From: Bacillota bacterium
Lineage (GTDB): Bacteria; Bacillota; UBA4882; UBA8346
DNA: 50,010 nt
NCBI GenBank assembly: GCA_023400055.1
Contig: JAEXFN010000050.1
Span: 1 to 50,010 of the forward strand
Direction: 5' to 3'
Position numbers and translations under genes: made by a program. Each line of letters begins with the position of its first letter. Within the stretch, counting starts at the first letter, position 1. Under the pieces are notes generated by a model, which saw only the letters and a program-made list of their open reading frames with translations, ran no database searches and was not told where the DNA came from. Shown here piece after piece: positions 43,059-50,010 of this stretch.

Positions 43059-43657
43059 CAACTTTCCTTTCCCAGTGCGGCCGCGATCACCTGGATCGTA
43101 TGGCACGGCTCGAACAAATGATAGCCGTTCAAATTCTTCAACTGTGAAATTTGAAACGCCAAGGCCTCGCAATCGCTAAAGGGCGGCTTGGCGAGCCGGG
43201 CCAGGGCGATCTGCAGCGTCTCCAGGGTAACGGCGGTCAGCACCACCAGCCCATCCGCTTTCAGCTTGCCCGCCACCGCGTCCAGAATGGCTGGCAGATC
43301 CCGCCCGCCGCCCCCGATGAAAATCCGATCCACCTTGGGCAGAGCGCGTAACGCTTCCGGCGCAGCGCCCTCAATAACCGTGATCCCCGTGGCGCCAAAC
43401 CTCTGAATATTCTCATGGATCAACGCCACCCGCTCAGGAAGGGGTTCGACCGCAAAGACCTGACCCCCGCCCAAAAACCGGCTGGCCTCGATCGCCACCG
43501 ACCCGGTCCCCGAACCGATATCCAGCAGCAGTTGCTTTTCAGCCAAACGCAATTTGCTGAGGACGACGGCGCGGATTTCGGCCCGCGTCAGCGGACTGGC
43601 GTCTTTGCGAAAGAGCCGGTCCGGAATCCCCGGCGTCTCATAGGGCCAATTCTGCAT
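43058..43657 (-). CDS. cbiT: Cobalt-precorrin-6B C15-methyltransferase (decarboxylating)
   Basis: A 199-residue class I methyltransferase. It methylates C15 and removes the acetate carboxyl at C12. It opens with PGIPDRLFRKDASPLTRAEIRAV and has LLDIGSGTGSVAIEAS and DRIFIGGGG, the CbiT hallmarks. It is separate from CbiE here, as in most anaerobic-route clusters, and overlaps it by 20 bases. Confidence 0.95.
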   Translation of the reverse strand: MQNWPYETPGIPDRLFRKDASPLTRAEIRAVVLSKLRLAEKQLLLDIGSGTGSVAIEASRFLGGGQVFAVEPLPERVALIHENIQRFGATGITVIEGAAPEALRALPKVDRIFIGGGGRDLPAILDAVAGKLKADGLVVLTAVTLETLQIALARLAKPPFSDCEALAFQISQLKNLNGYHLFEPCHTIQVIAAALGKES

Positions 43658-44279
43658 CTTCCACGATCACCACGCTATACGGATGGTTCAAGTCAGTGGC
43701 GCGATAGGCGCCGGCCGTGCCTTGCCAGGTCGCTTCCGCCGCCGTGCCCAGGCGGCTGCCGATGAAGACCCGTTTCTCGGGCAAGCGGGCGGCGATCTCG
43801 GCCATGATCGTCGCCGGAGTGGAACGCTCGTCGGTCAACAGGCAAACCTTGCGATTCCGGATGAGCTCCCCGACCAGATCGATGCCGCTGCGGCCGTGCA
43901 AACTCAGGAATTTACAATCATACCAGCTCTGGCCCAGCCGGGCGAAGGCCAGCTGCATCGAGCTGATGCCGGGCACGACGGTCAATCGCGCCTCCGGGAA
44001 CTCCCGTTTCAACCAATCCAAGATGCTATAAAAACCGGGGTCGCCGCTGACCAGAAAGGCCACCCGCCGCCCCGACCAGTCGGTCAACTTACGCTTCAGA
44101 CCGGCCAAGTCGCCATCGATGACAATACCGGCGCTGGTTGAGCTGAGTCCCAAGTACTTTTGAAGCAGCGGCTTGCTGGCGCAGACCAGCTCGGCGGCAC
44201 GCAGTTGTTCGAGGGCAGCGGCGGTTCCATAGGCGGCTTCGCCGGGACCCATGCCAATCACGATCCAGTTTGAATCCAT
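43638..44279 (-). CDS. cbiE: Cobalt-precorrin-7 C5-methyltransferase
   Basis: A 213-residue SAM-dependent enzyme. WIVIGMGPGEAAYGTAAAL, FLVSGDPGFYSILDWL and VPGISSMQLAFARLGQSW identify CbiE. The ATG at 44279 (MDSNWIVIGMGPG) is chosen over 44327 because the family begins at this point; it overlaps cbiD by 22 bases. Confidence 0.94.
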   Translation of the reverse strand: MDSNWIVIGMGPGEAAYGTAAALEQLRAAELVCASKPLLQKYLGLSSTSAGIVIDGDLAGLKRKLTDWSGRRVAFLVSGDPGFYSILDWLKREFPEARLTVVPGISSMQLAFARLGQSWYDCKFLSLHGRSGIDLVGELIRNRKVCLLTDERSTPATIMAEIAARLPEKRVFIGSRLGTAAEATWQGTAGAYRATDLNHPYSVVIVEDAELAL

Positions 44280-45367
44280 CGTCGCTCCCTCATCAGGCGC
44301 TGGGCCGTCCGGTCCCAGCCGCGGCACGCGCCGTCCCGGTCCAGCAGCACCGTGCCGACAGTCAACGGCCCGTACCGCTCGCTCGCCTTGCGGCTGGCCC
44401 GTTCGGCCACGGCGTCTAAAACCAAGCGGTCCAGGCCCGCTCCGGCCAGATATTGGACCGCTTCCTCGGTAGTGTTAGCGGAATCGAGCTGCCGCAATAG
44501 CGCTTCGGAAACTCCACAAAGCGCGCCGACAGCGATCAAGGTCTCCAGCCGGGCGTCGGCCACCTGGCTATGGGTGTTGAACACCCCGGCGGCCAATTTG
44601 ATCAGCTTTCCGAAATGACCCCAGAGGAGCACCTCTTTTAAACCGGCTTCCCGACTTTGCTCCAGCATGAAGCCGATAAAGTTGCTGGTCTCGGCGATCT
44701 GTTCCTCGGGAATGCCCCAGCGCAGCGCCCAATTCAGTCCTTGGCGGCCCGGGGTCAGGAGCGCCATATCGTAACCGGCGGCGGCGATCACTTTCAGCTG
44801 GGGGACCAACGACTCCCGCCAGGCGTCGTCGGAGACCGGCAGCACGATGCCGCTGGTCCCCAGGATCGAGATCCCGCCCACGATCCCCAGGCGCGGATTG
44901 AGAGTCCGGCTAGCCACCTCGGCGCCGCGCGGCACTACGATGGTAATCTCCAAACCCTGCCGGATCGGAGCCTCGGCCACCGCCTGCAGGATCATCTGGC
45001 GCGGCTCCGGGTTAATGGCCGGTTCGCCGGGAGGAACCGGCAGCCCCGGTTTGGTCACCCGCCCCACGCCGCAGCCGCCTTTTAAGACCACCGCCGCGCC
45101 GGGGATCGGCCGGACCTCCGCCCGGATGACCAAGCCGTGGGTGACATCGGGGTCGTCCCCGGCGTCCTTGATGATCTCGCCGTAATAAACGCCGGGCTCG
45201 GAATCGCTCCGCCCGCATTCTTGAACCGGAATCTCCAGCTGTCCGCCCTTGGGCAGGCTGACCATTACCGTCCGGCATTCCGATCCGGCCATGAAATACA
45301 GCGCCGCTTTGACAGCGGCGGCGGCGGCGGTTCCGGTAGTGAAACCTTTGCGCAATTCCTTCATCAT
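44258..45367 (-). CDS. cbiD: Cobalt-precorrin-5B C1-methyltransferase
   Basis: A 369-residue enzyme special to the anaerobic route, unrelated in fold to the other methylases. It has the N-terminal KGFTTGTAAAAAVKAAL motif and GVGRVTKPGLPVPPGEPAINP, with GISILGTSGIV. The start overlaps the hemA stop (ATGA); a second ATG follows at once. Confidence 0.96.
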   Translation of the reverse strand: MMKELRKGFTTGTAAAAAVKAALYFMAGSECRTVMVSLPKGGQLEIPVQECGRSDSEPGVYYGEIIKDAGDDPDVTHGLVIRAEVRPIPGAAVVLKGGCGVGRVTKPGLPVPPGEPAINPEPRQMILQAVAEAPIRQGLEITIVVPRGAEVASRTLNPRLGIVGGISILGTSGIVLPVSDDAWRESLVPQLKVIAAAGYDMALLTPGRQGLNWALRWGIPEEQIAETSNFIGFMLEQSREAGLKEVLLWGHFGKLIKLAAGVFNTHSQVADARLETLIAVGALCGVSEALLRQLDSANTTEEAVQYLAGAGLDRLVLDAVAERASRKASERYGPLTVGTVLLDRDGACRGWDRTAQRLMRERRWIQTGS

Positions 45368-47025
45368 TTGAACGGCGCCCGCGCCAGATTCAGCGCTTCA
45401 AACTCCGGGCCAAACACCGTCTCCAATTCCTCGCGGATCTTCCGAGCGACCGCCGGATTCTTGCCCGAGGTCGAAATGGCCACCATGAGATCGCCGCGCC
45501 GGATGATCGCCGGGAAAATGAAGTCGGAATCGGCCGCGTCCATCACCGAATTAACCCACAGGTTGCGCTGATGGGCTTCGCGGACGACCTGCCGGTTGAT
45601 CGCCGGATCGTCGGTAGCCGCGATGACTAGGGCGACGCCGCGCAAATGTTCCGGCCGGAAACACTCCGGACGCCACTGGAACTTATGCGCGGCGTGAAGT
45701 TGCTCCATCTCCGGGGCGAGTTTGGGAGCCACCACCGTAATGGCGGCGTTCGCCGCCAGCAGCCGGTGGACCTTGCGCGTCGCCACTTTGCCGGCGCCGA
45801 CCACCAGCACCGGTTTTTCTTTCAGACAGACGACCACCGGGAAGAAATGGTTGTCCGAGGCCATCACCGGCCGCAGCGCCTCATTTTTGGCATTGGCGAT
45901 CGAAAGGTAAACCAACTTGCGCAATTGCTGATTCCAGGCCTGCTCCAAGCCTTGTTGCAGCTGTTTGTCATCCACGCAGCGCAGCAAACTCTCGAGCGAC
46001 AGCTTGCCTTCCTGGACGATCTGCTGGCTGCGTTCGGCGATATCCAGCTCCTGCTCGCGCTGATAGACGGCGACGACGCTCTCCGCCACCGCAGCCGCGA
46101 TAATTCGTTCCGCTTTTTCCGACTCCGCCTGGCGGCGTTCCACGGTCTGGGCGGCCAGCTGCTTCAGATCGTCCAGCCGGTAATAGGTAAGCCCCGGCTG
46201 CTGCCGGGACGGCGGCGCGATCACCGGCGGCTCCGACAGATCGAGCACCAGTCGCGGGCCGGCCAAGCCGGCCAGTTGCGGCTCGGAAACCAGGATCCGT
46301 CCGGCGCCGGATACGCCGATGATCAATTGAAAGTCGGCCAGCGACCGCGCCAATTCATCCAGCGGCTGCCAGGCGCCGTCGAAACGATGCGCCAATTCCA
46401 TGGCCCGTTCCGGGTTGCGGCCGGCGATAAAGTGCGGCCGGATCTGATGGGCGACGAAGATCTCGGCGATGGTCTGCGCCAACCGGCCGCTGCCGATGAT
46501 CAAGGCCTGGCTGGGCCGAACGGCGGCAGCGCGGACGATCTGCCAGACCAAACCGGGATAACTGACGTTGCCGCTGGCGATGAGGGTCTGCTGCCGGACT
46601 TGCTTGCCGGCCGCCAAGGCGTTGCGGAAAACCAGGTCCAACACCGGACCGATCTTGCCCAGCCGCTGCCCTTCGCGGAAGCAGTCCTTCACCTGAGCCG
46701 CGATCTCGTGTTCGCCGATGAGCGGCGACTCCAAGCCGGCGGTCACCCGCAACAGATGTTCGATGGCCGCCGGTCCGAAGCGCAGCTGGAACTGCTCGGC
46801 CAATGACGTGCCCAAGAGCGCGGCCAGCCGTTCCCGCACCCCCTGCAAAGCGTCCGCCTCCCGGTTATACCAGAAACACTCCCAGCGGTGGCAGGTTTGC
46901 AAAACGGCCGCCTCGGCCCCGATGAACTCGATCAGCTTTTGAGCGACGGCGGAGTTTCCTTGGCCATCGTGGAGCCGGTCCCACAATTCCCGCTGTAAAC
47001 TGGTGCAGCCAATCTGATAAAACAT
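45364..47025 (-). CDS. hemA: Glutamyl-tRNA reductase fused to precorrin-2 dehydrogenase (HemA-CysG N-domain)
   Basis: A 553-residue fusion. Residues 1 to about 385 are glutamyl-tRNA reductase. The catalytic Cys is C45 in LQTCHRWECF, followed by ESPLIGEHEI (normally GEPQIxGQ), an NADPH domain with LIIGSGRLAQTIAEIF, and a C-terminal dimerisation helix. The N-terminal IGCTSLQRELW departs from the usual GxxHxxAP. Residues 388-553 are a Met8p/CysG N-terminal domain (FFPVVVCLKEKPVLVVGAGKVATRKVHRLL, IAATDDPAINRQV, DLMVAISTSGKNPAVARKIRE), which oxidises precorrin-2. The ATG at 47025 has GGAG 5 bases upstream. It is the first gene after the cobalamin riboswitch. Confidence 0.93.
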   Translation of the reverse strand: MFYQIGCTSLQRELWDRLHDGQGNSAVAQKLIEFIGAEAAVLQTCHRWECFWYNREADALQGVRERLAALLGTSLAEQFQLRFGPAAIEHLLRVTAGLESPLIGEHEIAAQVKDCFREGQRLGKIGPVLDLVFRNALAAGKQVRQQTLIASGNVSYPGLVWQIVRAAAVRPSQALIIGSGRLAQTIAEIFVAHQIRPHFIAGRNPERAMELAHRFDGAWQPLDELARSLADFQLIIGVSGAGRILVSEPQLAGLAGPRLVLDLSEPPVIAPPSRQQPGLTYYRLDDLKQLAAQTVERRQAESEKAERIIAAAVAESVVAVYQREQELDIAERSQQIVQEGKLSLESLLRCVDDKQLQQGLEQAWNQQLRKLVYLSIANAKNEALRPVMASDNHFFPVVVCLKEKPVLVVGAGKVATRKVHRLLAANAAITVVAPKLAPEMEQLHAAHKFQWRPECFRPEHLRGVALVIAATDDPAINRQVVREAHQRNLWVNSVMDAADSDFIFPAIIRRGDLMVAISTSGKNPAVARKIREELETVFGPEFEALNLARAPFK

Positions 47026-47034
47026 TCCTACTCC

Positions 47035-47059
47035 AAAAAAACCCCGCCAAAAGGCAGGG
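47035..47059 (-). terminator. Terminator of the cobalamin riboswitch, overlapping the hemA ribosome site
   Basis: Minus-strand stem CCCTGCC/GGCGGGG (47042-47048, 47053-47059) with TTTT loop, then seven T (47035-47041). The GGAG of hemA follows the T run directly. It is a transcription-termination platform that would be favoured with adenosylcobalamin bound. Confidence 0.8.
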
Positions 47060-47104
47060 CTAAATTTAACAACCGTAAATTTGGACCCCAATCCACGAAG
47101 GCCG

Positions 47105-47258
47105 GTTCGACATCTTTGGCAGGTTTCCTGACTGCCGTTTCAACGGGGAATACGCCTTCCCTTGCGGTGGCGCTGTATTCTCCTCTGCGGCTACAGTGGC
47201 GGGTCCGTGGACTTGAGGGTCTCCCCCTGTCGCTTCCCTATTATCCCGAAGGCACCAA
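47105..47258 (-). promoter_or_regulatory. Cobalamin riboswitch
   Basis: Minus-strand order matches the class: GGTGCC, then ATAGGGAA, the CCGCCACTGT segment, GGGAAGGC and AGTCAGGAAACCTGCC (B12 box region). It lies 80 bases before the hemA start and would control the whole cobalamin gene run. Confidence 0.93.
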
Positions 47259-47333
47259 AGATTTATGGAATTGGGTTTATTTATTCGCTTTTATTTTACT
47301 ATCTCCTCTTTATTGGCGAATATATCTTTTGTT

Positions 47334-47370
47334 AAAAAAATAAACTCCGGATTCTGAACCCGGAGTTTAT
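47334..47370 (-). terminator. Intrinsic terminator of the SPOCS gene
   Basis: Eleven-base perfect stem ATAAACTCCGG/CCGGAGTTTAT (47340-47350, 47360-47370), followed on the minus strand by seven T. Confidence 0.92.
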
Positions 47371-47399
47371 CGATAAAGAGGTTTCGACCGCCCTACCAG

Positions 47400-47930
47400 C
47401 TATTTTTTGCAAGAGATACAGCTGAACGAATTGACCTTCGGGAAGAACTCGACCTTCGTGATGATATCCATGTCAGTCCATTCGGACACTTTGACCAGGA
47501 TGTGGGCGATCACTTTTTGGTCCAATATACCGGACTCTTTGCCGCAGGCCGGTTTCAAAATGAAATCGGTATCGATATCTAATACGTAATTTTGAACTTC
47601 GGTAAACGGAGTCTTTTTCACGCCGGGAATATCCACTGCGAGCATAAAGGGAACATTCTCCTGGACCTCCCGTACCACACCCTCCGGGTCGACATACAGC
47701 ACTTGTTTATGAACGATCCCCTGTTTGACAACCTTGTTGCAGAAGACATGATCGGTCAGATGTTTGATTTCGGCGTCAATATTGATTACTTTTATGGCAT
47801 TGATGCAAATCGTATTTTCGAGCGCCAGCTCCCCGACGGCCTCACCGATAACCTTCAATACTTTAATGCGCTCGGTGGTCGCCTTCATCTGTTGGCGGGG
47901 GCCCACTGTAGAGTGAACATAATTACTCAT
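47400..47930 (-). CDS. SPOCS-domain (DUF3794) protein
   Basis: A 176-residue protein built mainly of one SPOCS/DUF3794 domain (about residues 25-165: DHVFCNKVVKQGIVHKQVLYVD, then VPFMLAVDIPG). The family occurs in spore-forming Firmicutes in spore-envelope proteins such as SipL, usually with LysM; here there is no LysM. The tail ends with CISC-KK, a Cys pair. AAGGAGG precedes the ATG. Monocistronic with a strong terminator. Role probably in spore coat or assembly, by family only. Confidence 0.85.
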   Translation of the reverse strand: MSNYVHSTVGPRQQMKATTERIKVLKVIGEAVGELALENTICINAIKVINIDAEIKHLTDHVFCNKVVKQGIVHKQVLYVDPEGVVREVQENVPFMLAVDIPGVKKTPFTEVQNYVLDIDTDFILKPACGKESGILDQKVIAHILVKVSEWTDMDIITKVEFFPKVNSFSCISCKK

Positions 47931-47958
47931 CGATAATGATCCTCCTTATTTAAAGCCG

Positions 47959-48084
47959 CATGATAAAGTCTGTTCCAACGGGAAATCGTCTCGCCCAAAA
48001 TTTTAAAACGACTTTATCATTGACTTCTCTGGGCTTTTGTGAGCACGCTGACCTTCTGTCAGGGTTAATCACAACGCGTTTAAG
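47959..48084 (+). repeat. Dispersed ~125-bp element, copy 2
   Basis: Second copy of the element at 24943. ATAAAGTC and GACTTTAT form an 8-bp perfect inverted repeat around the first third. CTGAC-CTTCT-GTCAG forms a small hairpin whose stem is largely kept in copy 1 with different bases. It lies upstream of the SPOCS gene. The minus-strand 64-codon ORF over it is not a convincing gene. Confidence 0.75.
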
Positions 48085-48157
48085 GGGCTTTTTAATAATA
48101 TAATATGGAGCATATTGTTTTGAAGCACTACGCAAAACGACCAATTATTACAATTTA

Positions 48158-48391
48158 TTACATTTTCATTATGAAGATCTCACCCCAAGCCGCGCGGGAT
48201 CCCGTTCCAACGGCCAAGGCGGCAGCTTCAAAAGGCGTATCAAACAATGTAATATCCCGCCAGACAGTGAAATAAACGTTTTTAGACTCTCCCCGGAGCC
48301 GAGAAAGTGTTTTTGTAAGTGAATGAATATCTTTGGCAACTAAATGAGCTTCTTCAATAACTAAAATAGTATTTTCAGTTACTAAAGAAGC
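48158..48391 (-). pseudogene. Possible gene remnant continuous with array D
   Basis: A 78-codon open stretch without a start codon. Its first part lies in array D as VTEN-type heptads. It then leaves the repeat and reads KNVYFTVWRDITLFDTP and AAALAVGTGSRAAWGEIFIMKM, which looks protein-like. A TAA in the array (48392-48394) cuts it off upstream. It may be chance or the end of a decayed gene. Confidence 0.25.
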
Positions 48392-48545
48392 TTATTCAGT
48401 TACTGCACGAACTAATTCAGTAACTAAATGAACAGCTTCAGTAACTGAATCAGTAGTTTCGGTTACTGAAGATGAATGTGCAGTAACTAAACGAATATAT
48501 TCAGTAACTGAATGAACATTTTTAGCAACTGAATGAGCATGCCAA
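48315..48545. repeat. 21-bp repeat array D (GTAAC type, 11 units)
   Basis: Eleven units of exactly 21 bp, of the same family as array C: TTCAGTAACTGAA-type cores and GAxCxxxTTCA tails. It lies between the SPOCS gene promoter region and the 3' end of the MscS gene, 230 bases from the dispersed element at 47959. A weak hairpin with a seven-T run (about 48592-48620, minus) could end the MscS transcript just before it. Confidence 0.93.
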
Positions 48546-48628
48546 GCAATGGGACGGCCGATATCACTGAGAAAAGGAGCGGGGATTGAATAAAAAAATG
48601 CGAGGTACGGAAGTTATCGCTTTCGGTC

Positions 48629-49708
48629 CTAGGCTTTTTCCGATTGAGGTTGAATTTGAATGACTTGTTGCGGGTAAGGCAGTTGAATCCGGGCCTGCAG
48701 TAAAGCCTTTTGCAAACTGACCACCAGCTTATCGGTGGCAGTAAAACCGGTTTTGTAGTCATCAACGGTTGCCACGATCAACAATTCGATCGCATAAGCG
48801 CCGAAACCGGTACAGGAAACACTCGCCGGCGCGGTCTTGGACAACAGTTCCTCGTTGGCGCACACGTCGAGAAGCAGTTGCTTTACCTTATCCAAATCCT
48901 CAGCCCAGCCGACCGCGATTTTCAATTTGATATTACAACCGGGATCGGGCTGGTTCCAGTTGATCAGCCGCGAATCGGCGATCTCCTTATTGGGGACGAT
49001 GATCAGTCGCTTATCCAAGGCCAGAATCTTGGTGCTCCGCAAGCCCAGTTCCAATACGTCGCCGACGAGGCCGTCCTTGAGCTCGATTCTTTCCCCGATG
49101 TGGAATGAACGGTCCAGGATCAGGCTGATTCCGGCGATAACGTTGGATAAGGTCTCTTGCGCCGCAAAAGCAATCGCCAACGAGGCGACCCCGGCAGTCG
49201 CCAGAAATCCGGCCAAATTGACTTTAAACTGGCCCAGGACGACGGTCGCTCCGATGAAATAGATCACCACGGCGCCGGCCTTGCGCAATATCGGGAATAA
49301 GGTGTCCTCCAGCGTTGACCCGGTCCTCGTGGCAATATCCTGCAGATACCAATCGATCAGACTTTTTAAGACCGCATTGGACAGACCGGTCAGCAGCAGC
49401 ATCGCCACTATATATACCAGCTGCTTTAAGAGCTTGATGATCGCCTTGAGTTCGGGGGCCGCGGCAATGGTCAGCAGTCCCGCGAGATAAACGGCGCCTA
49501 ATACCAATAGCCGCGACACCGGCCGATGGAGATTTTTGGCCAAATGATCATCCAGGGAGCTTTCGGTTTTGGCGGCAAACGGCAGGATCGCCTTTTCCCA
49601 GACCAAAAGAACCAGTTTGGCCAGGAGCCATCCGGCGCAGGTCAAACCGATAAACCAGCCGAGTTTTTCGAAAAATACCAACTTCTGAATGAAAGTAAGT
49701 TCGAGCAT
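48629..49708 (-). CDS. MscS-family mechanosensitive ion channel
   Basis: A 359-residue membrane protein with about five hydrophobic segments (about residues 15-40, 65-85, 93-115, 140-160, 165-190). The pore helix and beta domain are recognisable: LAGFLATAGVASLAIAFAAQETLSNVIAGISLILDRSF, then IGERIELKDGLVGDVLELGLRSTKI and IIVPNKEIADSRLINW. A soluble alpha/beta domain ends the protein. It would open under membrane tension to release solutes. GAGGAG precedes the ATG. Monocistronic. Confidence 0.94.
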   Translation of the reverse strand: MLELTFIQKLVFFEKLGWFIGLTCAGWLLAKLVLLVWEKAILPFAAKTESSLDDHLAKNLHRPVSRLLVLGAVYLAGLLTIAAAPELKAIIKLLKQLVYIVAMLLLTGLSNAVLKSLIDWYLQDIATRTGSTLEDTLFPILRKAGAVVIYFIGATVVLGQFKVNLAGFLATAGVASLAIAFAAQETLSNVIAGISLILDRSFHIGERIELKDGLVGDVLELGLRSTKILALDKRLIIVPNKEIADSRLINWNQPDPGCNIKLKIAVGWAEDLDKVKQLLLDVCANEELLSKTAPASVSCTGFGAYAIELLIVATVDDYKTGFTATDKLVVSLQKALLQARIQLPYPQQVIQIQPQSEKA

Positions 49709-49836
49709 CGGGTTCTCCTCGCGGGGTATTTTAGCTGATCTTTTTCGTCTGGAAATGACAAAAATCCTGCTTATCCTCTTTTACGTTCACGATAAGTTAA
49801 GTACTTCTAATTTATGAAATGTCCATAAACAAAAGA

Positions 49837-49872
49837 CACAAAAGCCTTCGGAAATATCCGAAGGCTTTTGTG
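49837..49872 (-). terminator. Terminator after the rRNA operon
   Basis: Sixteen-base perfect stem (49837-49852, 49857-49872; CACAAAAGCCTTCGGA) with four-base loop, followed by TCTTTTG on the minus strand. It lies 20 bases past the 5S gene. Confidence 0.9.
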
Positions 49873-49892
49873 AAAAAGGTTTTAAAAATGCT

Positions 49893-50008
49893 CCTGGCGA
49901 AGACCTACTCTCCCGGCCGGTCGCCCGACAAGTACCATCAGCGCGGAGGGGCTTAACTGCTGTGTTCGGGATGGGAACAGGTGGTTCCCCCTCGCAATCA
50001 ACACCAGG
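49893..50008 (-). rRNA. rrf: 5S ribosomal RNA
   Basis: About 116 bases. On the minus strand it begins CCTGGTG and ends CGCCAGG, which pair as helix I. The inner conserved stretch CCCATCCCGAACACAGCAGT and the segment GGGAGAGTAGGTC are typical of 5S rRNA. As usual it would be the last gene of an rRNA operon; 23S would lie beyond the window end. No tRNA gene is seen between it and the terminator. Confidence 0.96.
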
Positions 50009-50010
50009 AA

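Overview
The window reads as chromosome from a GC-rich, endospore-forming, probably anaerobic member of the Firmicutes (Bacillota). Supporting signs are a Met T-box leader, an AbrB/SpoVT regulator, a SPOCS (DUF3794) protein, a YabE-like G5/3D protein, an SH3-GH18 spore-type lysin, a Spo0E-like small ORF, and the anaerobic (CbiD/CbiG) cobalamin route. Genus cannot be fixed from the sequence alone; a Hydrogenispora/Limnochordia-like lineage is only a guess. No phage, IS or plasmid genes were seen.

Layout. 1-632: two inverted copies of a structured non-coding repeat. 633-3441 (+): a cupin sugar-isomerase-like gene and xylulokinase. 3508-8655 (-): alanine dehydrogenase with an Lrp regulator, branched-chain aminotransferase, and an M16 peptidase/dUTPase/Spo0E-like group. 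9178-10461 (+): GH18 lysin. 10988-14554 (-): cellobiose phosphorylase with a LacI regulator. 15410-17479 (-): SIS-domain amino-sugar enzyme with a GntR regulator. 17776-22765 (-): metG-tatD-radical SAM-yabE behind a T-box. 23419-24575: abrB (+) facing rsmI (-). 25055-47025 (-): a 22-kb cobalamin/tetrapyrrole locus. 47400-49708 (-): SPOCS protein and an MscS channel. The window ends in a 5S rRNA gene on the minus strand.

The cobalamin locus is nearly self-contained. A cobalamin riboswitch with a terminator precedes hemA. The genes then cover glutamyl-tRNA to uroporphyrinogen III (HemA, HemL, HemB, HemC, HemD), SUMT and precorrin-2 oxidation, cobalt insertion (CbiX), ring contraction and methylations (CbiL/H/F/G/D/E/T/J/C), amidations (CbiA, CobQ), adenosylation (CobO) and nucleotide-loop assembly (CbiB, CobD, CobU, CobT, CobS). 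Three genes are fusions: HemA-CysG(N), CbiX-CbiC and CobA-HemD. Most junctions overlap by 1-20 bases, so translation is probably coupled. No cobalt transporter, BluB or PduX gene is present.

The most unusual feature is a set of five intergenic arrays, all with an exact or near-exact 21-bp period (about 60 units in all), each unit carrying a dyad-symmetric core. They fall into three unrelated sequence families: GATC type at 10464 and 33518, GTAAC type at 14806 and 48315, and CCC/GGG type at 24613. A separate ~125-bp dispersed element lies beside two of the arrays. The shared period with different sequences suggests a common mechanism or constraint that I cannot match to a known element class.
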